DNA from: JANNMJ01 sp031425525
GTDB taxonomy: Bacteria > Bacteroidota > Bacteroidia > Cytophagales > Hymenobacteraceae
Reading direction: 5' to 3'
Length of the DNA: 64,000 nt
Assembly: GCA_031425525.1 (NCBI GenBank)
Contig: JANPJM010000047.1
Span: 57,003 to 121,002, forward strand
In this document: piece after piece, positions 24,994-33,953 of the stretch
How the letters are laid out: the number at the start of each line of letters is the position of its first letter
How positions within the stretch are numbered: position 1 is the first letter of the stretch
Notes under the pieces: generated by a model
Told to the model about the DNA's origin: nothing
What the model saw: the letters and a program-made list of their open reading frames with translations, nothing else
Databases searched by the model: none
Position numbers and translations under genes: made by a program

Positions 24994-25458
24994 ATGTTGA
25001 ATCTGTTGACAAACACAAAAAAACAATGGCATCTCGCGCCTAATGACCTGCTGACCCTGGCAGCGCGATACGTCGATGAATTGCGAACGCACCCCGCCGA
25101 TTGGGTCGCGCTCACCCAACAACCGGCAGCGTTGGCCGCGCAATGGCTCGATGATTTTGCTGAAGCGCTCCGCCTGGGGCAACACATCTGGTCGGCGGGC
25201 ACTATTCGCATCGAGCAGAAGCATTACTCGCTGCAGTGTAAGCTGACGACGCGCCGCGTGACCCAAGTGACGCGCGAAACCGCCGCCTGGACTAAAAAGG
25301 CCCGTAGCACCGCGCAGACCGAACATCTGTACCAAGTTTTGCTGCTGGCGTCGAGCGCGCTGCAACAGCAGCAACCCGCCACCGCTGCAGAAGCATTGCG
25401 GGAAATCAAAATCGTACTCACGGTCTTGGAGGTAGGAGCCACACCAGCCACGCGCTAA
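24994..25458 (+). CDS. Uncharacterised protein
   Basis: I do not recognise this 154-residue protein. It is mostly alpha-helical, rich in Ala, Leu, Gln and Thr, without signal peptide, membrane helix or cysteine motif. A central basic stretch (KLTTRRVTQVTRETAAWTKK) could bind nucleic acid. It has a matching promoter box at 24921. The next gene starts 30 bases later on the same strand and the two are probably one operon. Confidence 0.6.
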   Translation: MLNLLTNTKKQWHLAPNDLLTLAARYVDELRTHPADWVALTQQPAALAAQWLDDFAEALRLGQHIWSAGTIRIEQKHYSLQCKLTTRRVTQVTRETAAWTKKARSTAQTEHLYQVLLLASSALQQQQPATAAEALREIKIVLTVLEVGATPATR

Positions 25459-25488
25459 TCGTTGCCAACGCAGCTAAACGTCTCGATT

Positions 25489-25743
25489 ATGACCGAATTA
25501 GTGGACGAAACGAGCGCGTTGGCTCGGCAAAACGCCCAAATGGCGCTGTTGGTCGTCAGTGGCAGCCCCATCGCTACCGACTGCCTCGACCGCTTAGAGG
25601 TTTTCGCGCAATACATCAGTGCCGCCGCACGGGCCGCCACCACAGAACTTCGCCGCCGCTACGATTATATGACGATGTTGCGCCGCCTCCGCACCCAAAG
25701 CCACGTGCCGAACCTCAGCGGAGCTATAAACCTGGCCGGTTAA
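25489..25743 (+). CDS. Uncharacterised small protein
   Basis: 84 residues, helical, no recognisable domain (begins MTELVDETSALARQNAQMAL). ATG 25489 follows the preceding unknown gene by 30 bases. Its last 20 bases overlap the end of the convergent FAD oxidoreductase gene. Cytoplasmic by composition. Confidence 0.5.
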   Translation: MTELVDETSALARQNAQMALLVVSGSPIATDCLDRLEVFAQYISAAARAATTELRRRYDYMTMLRRLRTQSHVPNLSGAINLAG

Positions 25744-26941
25744 ACGCGAACAATCCGGTTTCGGGGCGCTCGGCGCCCGTCAGCGCGGCCGTAATGAGCT
25801 TGGCCGCCAACGTGGCGAACACGATACCGTTACCGCCAAACCCCAACGCAAACCACGCGTGCGGAAACCGCGCGTGCCGGCTGATGTACGGCAACCCATC
25901 GGTCGTTTCGGCGAACGTACCCGACCACCGAAAATCGATGCGCAGCGGCAAGCGCGGCAATAACTCGCGGAGTTGGGCTTTGATGGTTTCGGTCTGGCGA
26001 CCCAGTAACGCCTCGCGGGCCAAGGTCGAGTTGAAGGGCAGGTCGGCGCCGCCGGCCATGACGCGGCCATCGGGCAGGGTGCGGGCGTAGATGTAGGGGC
26101 GCACCGTTTCCCAGATGTGGCAGTCGGTGGGCCAGCGGTCGGCCGCCGCAAGGGGCTCCGTGACGAGCGCGAACGACGAGCGGAGGCTTGCCCGGATGCC
26201 GCTCGCCCATTCGGGGGTTTCGTAGCCGGTACTCACCACCACGTGCCGCGCCCTGACGCGGAAGTTATGCGCCGTGGTAAGCGTCACGCCGGCCGCGTCG
26301 GCGGCGTACTGCACCACTTCGGTGCGCTCGAAGAGGTGGGCGTCGCGCGTGGCGGCCCGTCGGTGCAACGCCAGCGCAAACCGCAGGGCATCGAGCTGGG
26401 CCGCCTCGCGCGCAAAGAGGGCGCCCGGTCGCTCGATTCCGTAGCGGTTCGCAACCTCGGCGCCGGTCAAAAATTCGGTCGGCAAACCGATTTGCTGCCG
26501 GGCTTCGGCTTCCAGCATCAACTCGGGCAGTTCCGATTTTTTGGCCGCCAGGCACAGGCTGGTAGTCGTCTGAAAGCCGACTTCGGCCGCGCCCAACTCG
26601 GTGGCAATCGCTTGAACGTGCTGAAACGCCTCGTACACCGCCAGCCAGGCGGCATCGGCGCGAGGCGCATCGGAGAGGCGTTGCCGTAACTCGCGGAGCG
26701 AGACATCCAGCTCAAACTGCAGCAACGCCGTGGAAGCCGACGTGGAGCCCGTGCCGGGGTAATGCTTATCCAGGACTACCACCCGCAAGCCGGTGGCCGC
26801 AAGCGCATCGCTCACGAGCGCGCCCGAAACGCCCGCGCCCAGCACGGCCACATCGCATTCGATATCCTGGTCGAGGGTGGGGTAGGGGGCAGGTAACCCG
26901 TGTTGGGTGAGCCAGAAGGGAGAGCCGGAAGTAAGCTGCAT
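25724..26941 (-). CDS. FAD-dependent amino-acid-oxidase-like oxidoreductase (DAO family)
   Basis: 405 residues. Rossmann FAD-binding start CDVAVLGAGVSGALVSDAL then LRVVVLDKHYPGTGSTSAS near residues 29-66, the substrate-side ARHVVVSTGYETPEW, and a C-terminal DGLPYISRH..WFALGFGGNGI typical of DadA/glycine-oxidase-like enzymes. It would oxidise an amine or amino acid; substrate unknown. ATG 26941 was chosen; the frame is open much further upstream but that part is the leader of the divergent membrane-protein gene. No Rieske domain follows, unlike some relatives. Confidence 0.88.
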   Translation of the reverse strand: MQLTSGSPFWLTQHGLPAPYPTLDQDIECDVAVLGAGVSGALVSDALAATGLRVVVLDKHYPGTGSTSASTALLQFELDVSLRELRQRLSDAPRADAAWLAVYEAFQHVQAIATELGAAEVGFQTTTSLCLAAKKSELPELMLEAEARQQIGLPTEFLTGAEVANRYGIERPGALFAREAAQLDALRFALALHRRAATRDAHLFERTEVVQYAADAAGVTLTTAHNFRVRARHVVVSTGYETPEWASGIRASLRSSFALVTEPLAAADRWPTDCHIWETVRPYIYARTLPDGRVMAGGADLPFNSTLAREALLGRQTETIKAQLRELLPRLPLRIDFRWSGTFAETTDGLPYISRHARFPHAWFALGFGGNGIVFATLAAKLITAALTGAERPETGLFAFNRPGL

Positions 26942-27086
26942 GGAGCCGCAAAACGGCAAAGCCCGGCCAAATGTTGGCGCTTTCAGGCGTAGTTTTCGGG
27001 TTCTTTCGTGCCTGAAGCAATGGCCCACCCGACAGCCGTCGCGATGTGTCAATGCCGCCGGCACGTCTTCCCTTCCTGCTTCACCT

Positions 27087-28385
27087 GTGCAAAAGGCTTC
27101 AACACTTGTTTTCCTGCTGATAGCTGTTCTGTCAATTTTCGCCACATTCCAGGCCCGGCGCTGGTCGGGGCTGGGGTTTTTTGAGTACGATCCCGGCGGG
27201 TACGTAGCGCCACTGCTTTCCGTGGTGGTCGAAGGCAAGTTGGGCCGCGCCGATTCCCTGGAAGCCCGCCAACGCCGGTTTCGGCCGGAAGGGGCGGTCA
27301 TGATCGGGCACTTGGAGGTGGCCGATGGGCAAGTGATCAGCAAATACTCTATCGGGCTGGCGGTACTCAACACGCCGTGGTACGTGCTGACGCACGTGTA
27401 CACAACGTGGCGCGGCGAATATCCGGCGAATGGTTTTTCGCGCCCTTATCAGCGGGCCATTGCCGTGGCGGGGCTATTCCACGGGCTGCTGGGGCTGTGG
27501 CTGCTGGCCCGGCTCCTGCGCAGGTGGTTTCGCGACCCGGTCATCGCCTGGACGATTGCGGCCGTCGGGGTCGGCACCAACTTGCTGAATTATATGGCCT
27601 ACGAGGGCGGAATGACTCACGCCGCCCTTTTCATGTGGCAGGTTGGGGTGCTGGCGGCCACGGTACGCTGGCACGAAACCGGGCAGCGTCGCCACGCCGC
27701 CGCCATCGGGTTTTTTCTGGGGATGGCGACCCTCACGCGGCCCACGGAAATGCTGTTTGCCTTGATTCCGCTGCTCTGGGGCATAACGGGTTGGGCCGGC
27801 CTCAGCGCCCAACTCCGCACGCTGTGGGCGCGCCGGGCCGGTGGGGCAGTGGCCGGCTTGGTGCTGGCGGCGGTGGTGGGCTTGCAACTGAGCTACTGGA
27901 AAGCGGTCAGCGGCCACTGGTTCATGTACGCGTACACCAACGAGCGATTCGATTTCGTCCATCCGCATCTGCTGGACGGCCTGTTTTCGTTCAAAAAAGG
28001 CTGGCTGCTGTACACGCCGCTGATGGCGGTGGCGCTGGTGGGCGTAGGCTGGGTACAGCGGTTTGTAGCCGCCGCCTGGGCACCGCTGCTGGTGCTGCTG
28101 CCGGTTTTTCTGTACGTCACGTTTAGCTGGGTGCAGTGGTGGTACGGTGGCTCGTTTAGCTGTCGGCCCGCCATCAGCTTATACCCACTACTCGCGCTCC
28201 CTTTGGCGAGCTTACTGGCGTGGGGCGCGCAACAGCGCGAGCGGTGGGTTTTTGCCGGGTTACGCGTGGCGGTGGGGTTCGGCATCGCGCTCAATATGCT
28301 GCAAACCTGGCAGTATCATCTGGGAATTCTGCACTGGGACAGCAACACCCAAGCGGAATATTTTCGGCGATTTTTTGAGGTGTAG
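27087..28385 (+). CDS. Polytopic membrane protein, probable GT-C type glycosyltransferase
   Basis: 432 residues with about ten membrane helices. After the first helix comes a large outside loop with EYDPGGYVAPLLSVVVEGKL, where acidic residues sit in the place of the catalytic D/E of GT-C enzymes, and later ATLTRPTEMLFALIPLLWG, a common pattern in ArnT/PMT-like integral membrane transferases of Bacteroidota. GTG 27087 puts the first helix (STLVFLLIAVLSIFATF) right at the N-terminus. Likely transfers sugars from a polyprenyl carrier; the GT2 gene at 33950 could supply the donor. Fold assigned by pattern, function inferred. Confidence 0.75.
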   Translation: MQKASTLVFLLIAVLSIFATFQARRWSGLGFFEYDPGGYVAPLLSVVVEGKLGRADSLEARQRRFRPEGAVMIGHLEVADGQVISKYSIGLAVLNTPWYVLTHVYTTWRGEYPANGFSRPYQRAIAVAGLFHGLLGLWLLARLLRRWFRDPVIAWTIAAVGVGTNLLNYMAYEGGMTHAALFMWQVGVLAATVRWHETGQRRHAAAIGFFLGMATLTRPTEMLFALIPLLWGITGWAGLSAQLRTLWARRAGGAVAGLVLAAVVGLQLSYWKAVSGHWFMYAYTNERFDFVHPHLLDGLFSFKKGWLLYTPLMAVALVGVGWVQRFVAAAWAPLLVLLPVFLYVTFSWVQWWYGGSFSCRPAISLYPLLALPLASLLAWGAQQRERWVFAGLRVAVGFGIALNMLQTWQYHLGILHWDSNTQAEYFRRFFEV

Positions 28386-28427
28386 CCGGCTGCGGTCGGC
28401 GCCGGGGCCGCCGCACAAATCAACCAT

Positions 28428-29873
28428 TCAAAGCTGTAAGCACACGTTTTTCGCTTCCGTGAAAAACCGCAGCGCTTCCAATCCGCCTTCGCGCCCGACG
28501 CCGCTTTGCTTGGCCCCGCCGAAGGGGGTGCGCAGGTCGCGCAGCATCCAGCAGTTGAGCCACACGATGCCCATTTCGAGGGCGTGCGCCACGCGGTGGG
28601 CGCGGGCCAAATCTTGCGTCCAGACGGAGGCAGCGAGGCCGTAATCGGTATCGTTGGCGATGGCGAGCGCCTCCGTTTCCGAAGAAAAAGGCAGCAGCGT
28701 CACCACCGGGCCGAAGATTTCCTCGCGATTGACGCGGCACGCCGGCCCCAGCCCCTCGATAACCGTTGGCGCCACGAACCAGCCCTCGGCGCACCGGCCG
28801 GGGATGGTCAGGCGGGTGCCGCCCGTGAGAATGGTGCCGCCCTCCTGGCGAGCCAACTCGATGTAAGCCAGTACTTTTTGCAGATGCGCTTCACTCACGA
28901 GCGCCCCTTGGCGGGTGCCTTCGGCCTGCGGGTCGCCGATGGTCAGGGTCGCGACTTCAGCCAGAAAAGCCGCTTTGAAACGGTCGTAAATGGCATCTTC
29001 AATCAGAATCCGCGAACCGCACAGGCAAATTTGGCCCTGGTTGGAGAACGCCGCCCGCACGACTTCCCGCACGGTTTTCTCAAAATCGCAATCGGCAAAA
29101 ACGAGCGTCGGATTCTTGCCGCCCAGCTCCAGCGACGTCTTTTTGAACAGCGGCGCCACCGCCTGCGCAATGGCGCGCCCCGTGGCCGTGCCGCCCGTAA
29201 ACGAGATGATGGGCACCTGTGGATGTACCACCAGCGGCGCGCCCACGCCCGGCCCCGTGCCGTGGACGATGTTGAGCACGCCCGGCGGTAAACCCGCCTC
29301 GATGCACAGTTCGCTCAGCAAAAAGGCGGTGTAGGGCGTTATTTCCGAGGGTTTCGCCACCACGCAATTGCCGGCGGCGAGCGCGGGCGCAATCTTCCAG
29401 GTGAAGAGATACAGCGGCAGATTCCAAGGCGAAATGCACGCCGCCACGCCCCACGGCCGCCGCAGGGTATAGTTCAGCACATCGCGGCCTTCCATGAAGT
29501 GTGCTTCGGTGGCGAAATGCTCGATGGCGGTGCCGAAAAACCGCAGATTGGCGGCGGCGCGCGGAATATCGAGGGCGCGGGCCACCGCCACGGGCTTGCC
29601 GTTGTCCTGGCTTTCGGCGTGCGCCAGCCGGTCGAGGTCGCGCTCGATCAACTCGGCAATCCGCACGAGCAGGCGCCCACGGTCGGGGGCGGGCAGGCTG
29701 CTCCAGGCCGGAAACGCGGCGCGGGCCGCCGCCACGGCCGCCGCCACATCGTCGGCATCGGAGGCGGGCACGTGGGCGAACGGCTGCCCCGTAGCGGGCT
29801 CGAACGAATCGAGGTACTGCCCGGCGGCTGGGGGCACCAGTCGGCCATTGATGTAGTTGGCGAGGGTGAGCAC
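28428..29873 (-). CDS. NAD(P)-dependent aldehyde dehydrogenase
   Basis: 481 residues, normal for the superfamily. Catalytic Glu in SLELGGKNPTLVF near residue 250, catalytic Cys in NQGQICLCGSR near 284, cofactor motif SFTGGTATGRAIA, and C-terminal EEIFGPVVTLLPF. The N-terminal LANYINGRLVPPAAGQYLDS and the closeness to 2-hydroxymuconic-semialdehyde and betaine-aldehyde enzymes in general layout do not fix the substrate. GTG 29873 chosen since the family begins at NYINGR; upstream is the end of the neighbouring gene. Confidence 0.92.
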   Translation of the reverse strand: MLTLANYINGRLVPPAAGQYLDSFEPATGQPFAHVPASDADDVAAAVAAARAAFPAWSSLPAPDRGRLLVRIAELIERDLDRLAHAESQDNGKPVAVARALDIPRAAANLRFFGTAIEHFATEAHFMEGRDVLNYTLRRPWGVAACISPWNLPLYLFTWKIAPALAAGNCVVAKPSEITPYTAFLLSELCIEAGLPPGVLNIVHGTGPGVGAPLVVHPQVPIISFTGGTATGRAIAQAVAPLFKKTSLELGGKNPTLVFADCDFEKTVREVVRAAFSNQGQICLCGSRILIEDAIYDRFKAAFLAEVATLTIGDPQAEGTRQGALVSEAHLQKVLAYIELARQEGGTILTGGTRLTIPGRCAEGWFVAPTVIEGLGPACRVNREEIFGPVVTLLPFSSETEALAIANDTDYGLAASVWTQDLARAHRVAHALEMGIVWLNCWMLRDLRTPFGGAKQSGVGREGGLEALRFFTEAKNVCLQL

Positions 29874-29926
29874 GGGGATAAAGAAGTTGAAAAGAAGTTG
29901 AGAACCGCGCCACCGCGCTACGCAAG

Positions 29927-32338
29927 TTACCGCCGCCAGTCGGCGGCAGTCCAATGTGTGGGCTGGCCGGCTGGGCGCGGCGGACGTGGCGGCAGCGGGT
30001 AGTTGTTCCACACGAGCCAGCCGGTGGTGGGGTCAGTCCACCAGACATCGGGGCCAGCGATAGGGCGCAGGCAGAACGCATCGGCCACGAAGCGCCGCCC
30101 ACTGAGCCATACGCGTAGGCTTCCAGGCCGCCGCAGCCGTAGCACGCCGGCTAGGCGAAGCCAATCGCCGCAGATATCAGTGACGCCGCTGGACACTACG
30201 TCGAGGCTGTCGAGCAGCCGGCCAGTGCGCGCGTCGGTGGCACGCAGTCGCAACGAAGGCAGTTCTTCGGTGCGCAGATTGACCCACACCGACGCTTCGA
30301 AGCAGCCCGTATCGGCCGGTTGGCCAGCGTAGAGCGGCAGTTCGCCACGCCGCACGGCGTGGGCCGCGCCCAGTAGGCCCGGCAGGGCGCGCAGGGCCGC
30401 CGGAGCGCGCGGGTCGTCGATCGAATCAAGGTCGTCGTGGTACGTACCTGCCGCCGGGCGCACGGCGCGATATGACCCAAACGGCCGCAGCAACCGGCCG
30501 AGCGCCTTGTGTTGTGCCACCAGCGCTGCCCGTCCGCCCACCAACGCCGCCAGCGGCAACTCGGCCAGAACTACTGCCGAATCGCGGTAGAATACGCGTG
30601 CATCGGAAAGTAGGCGCCTTTCGGCGTCGTCGAGGCGCGTACCAGTCACTACCACCACTAGCAACGGACGTCGGTTGGGCAGCAGCGGCAACACCCCCTT
30701 AGCGAGGGCGGGGGCGCTCAAAAGCTGCACCAGATTTTGTGCTTGCCATAGAGCCGTGCGCGAGAGCATCGCCGTGGCGATAGGCAAGCCGGTTTCGAGC
30801 GACGCGCGCATACTATAGTAGCCGCTTTCATCGGAAGTGAGCTGGCCAAGCTTCTCGGAGCCGAGCGAGTAGAACGGCAGCGGCACGATGGCCTGAAACT
30901 CGTCGGCGCGCCGATGTGCCGCCGCCAGCCGCGCCGGGAAAGCAGTAGGATCCGTGGGGGCACCCAGCAGGGTACGGCCGGCGCCGTGCAGGGGGTGCAG
31001 CAGGAGTTCGGCTTTACCGAAGCCGTTGAGGATCGCTTCCATCGTCCAGAACCCGCCGCCCACCACTAGCACGGCTGCCGCCAGCGCCGGCCGGCCGCGC
31101 CGCTGTAGCAGACGCGCGCCGTGGTACAGCACGTAGGCGGCATAGACACTGAAGACGTAATAGAAAATCCACGCGAATCGCCCGATGGAGCGGAACTGCC
31201 GCAGCGGCCCCAGCAGATCGAGCAACCCTTCCAGCCCCCATCGAAATGGCCAGCCCATCGCAAAGAGCAGCACGAGCGTGGCCGCCCATAGGCCCGTACG
31301 CAACGGGGGCGGCAGCGCCGGATGCCGCAACCGCCACCACTGGCGCGCCCGCAGACGCCGCGCCACCCGCGCCAGCGTCAGCCCGGCCACGACGGTGGCG
31401 ACCATGCCTACGTAAGCGTGGCCTTCCCAAGTGGGAGATGGGGTGTGAAAAACGGCCTGCCACCACGTCAACGCGGGCGGAGATACCGGGAAAAACACGC
31501 TCCAGACCGAAGCACTGTACTCAAAGAAGCCGTAGGGCGAGTTGAGGCGGTCGGGCGCGTAAGGGTCGGTGAGGCGCAGCCCGAGCTGAAATACCACTAG
31601 CGGCGCCGCCAGCGCCAGTACGCCGCCCAGCCAGAAGCCGCGCCGGGCGCGGGCAACGATTGGCGCCTGCCACCAGCCGATGCTCAGGTACGCACCAAGC
31701 AGCAGCGCACTCAGCAGCAAGTAGTACGGGTGAAGGCAACCGAGCAGCAGCGTCATTACACCGAGGCACGCCCACCAGCGCCCCGCCCGCGCCGGCGCCT
31801 CGAAGGCGCGCACCAGCCCGTACCAGAGGGCCGGTACTACGCAACTATAGGCAAGGGCATAGTGCCCCAGCAGACGCACCAGTTGCGGCGAAAGCAGCGC
31901 GATGACCGTAGCGGCGCCGACGGCGTACGCCAGCGGCAGCCGGCAGCGCCGCAGCAACATCGCCACCAGAGGCACTGTCAGCACCTGCGCTGCCAGCATC
32001 AACAGGTTAAGGGCGCCCAGTACCCGTGCCACCGTGCCGGCCGCCGTTGGCGCGGGCCAACATCGCAGGGCCAGCGCCAGCAGCGGCTGGTTGTCGGTGA
32101 ACACGACATGTTCGCCGAACGGATAATTCATCCCCGTGAAGTGCAGACCTTGGTCGTGCAGCACGTACCACAGCGCCGTGTAATAGTTTTTGAGGCCGTC
32201 TTCGGTGGTGCCGAACAGGTGGTGGCCCGGCGCCGCCCACAATGGTGCCAGCAGTATACCGAAGGCAAAGGCGCCGGCTAGCAGACCCCAGGCGCCCGCC
32301 GCCCGGTCAGCGGAGTAGTCAGTCGAAACACGTATCAT
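29927..32338 (-). CDS. Large polytopic membrane protein, putative sugar-transfer (GT-C like) protein
   Basis: 803 residues: about twelve membrane helices in the first 430, then a soluble outside domain of about 370 ending in a jellyroll-like part (SVWVNLRTEELPSLRLRATD, GSLRVWLSGRRFVADAF). The N-terminal loop has LFGTTEDGLKNYYTALWYVL then GMNYPFGEHVVFTD, a pattern of YfhO/GT-C-like membrane proteins of Bacteroidota. ATG 32338. It follows the genes at 33950 and 32418 on the same strand with a 79-base gap and may share their transcript. Likely role: polysaccharide or glycoprotein sugar transfer at the outer face of the inner membrane; inferred. Confidence 0.7.
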   Translation of the reverse strand: MIRVSTDYSADRAAGAWGLLAGAFAFGILLAPLWAAPGHHLFGTTEDGLKNYYTALWYVLHDQGLHFTGMNYPFGEHVVFTDNQPLLALALRCWPAPTAAGTVARVLGALNLLMLAAQVLTVPLVAMLLRRCRLPLAYAVGAATVIALLSPQLVRLLGHYALAYSCVVPALWYGLVRAFEAPARAGRWWACLGVMTLLLGCLHPYYLLLSALLLGAYLSIGWWQAPIVARARRGFWLGGVLALAAPLVVFQLGLRLTDPYAPDRLNSPYGFFEYSASVWSVFFPVSPPALTWWQAVFHTPSPTWEGHAYVGMVATVVAGLTLARVARRLRARQWWRLRHPALPPPLRTGLWAATLVLLFAMGWPFRWGLEGLLDLLGPLRQFRSIGRFAWIFYYVFSVYAAYVLYHGARLLQRRGRPALAAAVLVVGGGFWTMEAILNGFGKAELLLHPLHGAGRTLLGAPTDPTAFPARLAAAHRRADEFQAIVPLPFYSLGSEKLGQLTSDESGYYSMRASLETGLPIATAMLSRTALWQAQNLVQLLSAPALAKGVLPLLPNRRPLLVVVVTGTRLDDAERRLLSDARVFYRDSAVVLAELPLAALVGGRAALVAQHKALGRLLRPFGSYRAVRPAAGTYHDDLDSIDDPRAPAALRALPGLLGAAHAVRRGELPLYAGQPADTGCFEASVWVNLRTEELPSLRLRATDARTGRLLDSLDVVSSGVTDICGDWLRLAGVLRLRRPGSLRVWLSGRRFVADAFCLRPIAGPDVWWTDPTTGWLVWNNYPLPPRPPRPAGQPTHWTAADWRR

Positions 32339-32417
32339 ACATCGTTAGGCGAAAGGCAGCTACCGGGTAAGGGAACGGCGGAAACCAGCAGGGCAAGCGG
32401 CGACCGCAGGCCAAGCA

Positions 32418-33953
32418 TCAGGGCTCCAAGGCGTGTATTTGCCAGTGCGCCGAGCGCCATACCACCTGACCGCGCGCCAGCCAGTAGGTGGCGGTATCGC
32501 GCGGAGCAATCCAGTACCGAGCGCGGCAGAAGGCGATATCACGCTCGGTTTGAGCCGAATCGGTCGGGTCTACCGGCGCCATTGCCGGCTGCCTGGCGAA
32601 TAGGTACAAGGCACGGGGCTTCCAAAAGAGGCACATGCGGCCGGCCGGTTGGCGCCGCAGCCACCCGAAGAGTTGCGCGTCTTCAGGGGTAGCGAGGCGG
32701 TCGTGGTAGGCGGTCGGCGGTTCGTGCGCCAAGTGGCGGCAGTGGGCCACACCTGCTGCCACCAGCACGACCGCCAACGCCGTCGGCAACGTGCGGCCCC
32801 ACCGGCCGGGCAGCGCGCGGGCGCCCAGCCAGCCGTAGCGCACAGCCGGCGGCAGCAGAGGCAACAGAAAACGTACGCCTTGCGGCATCGGCCACAGCAC
32901 TACCACCCCGACGTATGCCACGGCGAAGAGTTCGGCCGTCTGCCAGGGCCGGCGGCGCCACTGCCGCCACCAGCCCCTGCCGATCAGTATCAACAGGACG
33001 ACGCCGAGAAAACTGTACTGAAAATTGGTCAGGTGCGGCGTCGTACCCCACAGGCGACAAGCCAACTGCCAATAGTCATTCGCATTAGCGCGTACCTGCG
33101 CCAGACTGAAATACTGGCGCAACTGTGCCATGTAGCCCGCCTCATGCGAGTCGAGCCAGTAGCGCTGGATTAGGGCCAGCAAGCCGCAGGTCAGCAGCGT
33201 TAAAGCGTCGTAGCGCATCGCTGCCCAGCGCTGGCGATGTACCCACAGCGTCTCGACTACGAAAGCCCCGATTAGTGGTAGGCCTACTGTTCGGCAACTG
33301 ACGGGCATCCACAGTAGTAGGCCCAGCGCCAGCGCCTTAGCACTGGTGGGGAGGCCGGCGAATGTTTGCCGTCGCCAGACTGTCACTGCCAACAACGCCA
33401 GTTCTATGGTCAGCAGGAATGATAAGTCCGAAAGAATGTCGTCCTTTTGGCCCCATACTGTTGGCTTGGTCGCCAGTACCATTAACAGCGGCAGCAGGTG
33501 GTATGGCCAATTCACCGGAGCCAATCCTTCGGCAGTGGCATCTGCTTCGAGTCGGCGGCCCCACACTATCAGAAAGGCTACCAGACAACCAATGCCCACA
33601 CACTTGAGCGCGGCCAAGTCGAATGGGCCAACCACCGCCACCACCGGCGCCAATAAAAGCGGAAACAGGGGCGGGTAAACCTCCGGTGCAATCGGAAAGC
33701 GCGGATTCAGCAGGTGGCCGGTGGCTTTGTAGGGGCCCCCAGCCAACAGGTTGCAAGCATGCTGAATGTACTGCGCGAAGTCGTCGCCCCAACTATGGCC
33801 CGGTTGCCGGGTGAGACAATACCTCCATCCTATTCCCACGGCCAGCATCAACGTCAGCAGCCGATACCGACGGCGGCCGGTAGAATTGGCGGAGAGCGAC
33901 ACGTACGTTAGGGAGGTAGGCGGGGAAGAGATTGATAGCGGTACCTGATTCAC
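32418..33953 (-). CDS. Polytopic membrane protein, probable GT39-like glycosyltransferase
   Basis: 511 residues with roughly ten to eleven membrane helices. The first outside loop has HSWGDDFAQYIQHACNLL, a double-Asp pattern placed like the catalytic acid of PMT/ArnT enzymes, and then RFPIAPEVYPPLFPLLLAP. The GTG start at 33953 overlaps the TGA of the upstream glycosyltransferase gene (GTGA), so the two are translationally coupled. Together with the GT2 enzyme this fits a two-step system: charge a polyprenyl phosphate with sugar, then transfer it outside. Acceptor unknown. Confidence 0.75.
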   Translation of the reverse strand: MNQVPLSISSPPTSLTYVSLSANSTGRRRYRLLTLMLAVGIGWRYCLTRQPGHSWGDDFAQYIQHACNLLAGGPYKATGHLLNPRFPIAPEVYPPLFPLLLAPVVAVVGPFDLAALKCVGIGCLVAFLIVWGRRLEADATAEGLAPVNWPYHLLPLLMVLATKPTVWGQKDDILSDLSFLLTIELALLAVTVWRRQTFAGLPTSAKALALGLLLWMPVSCRTVGLPLIGAFVVETLWVHRQRWAAMRYDALTLLTCGLLALIQRYWLDSHEAGYMAQLRQYFSLAQVRANANDYWQLACRLWGTTPHLTNFQYSFLGVVLLILIGRGWWRQWRRRPWQTAELFAVAYVGVVVLWPMPQGVRFLLPLLPPAVRYGWLGARALPGRWGRTLPTALAVVLVAAGVAHCRHLAHEPPTAYHDRLATPEDAQLFGWLRRQPAGRMCLFWKPRALYLFARQPAMAPVDPTDSAQTERDIAFCRARYWIAPRDTATYWLARGQVVWRSAHWQIHALEP

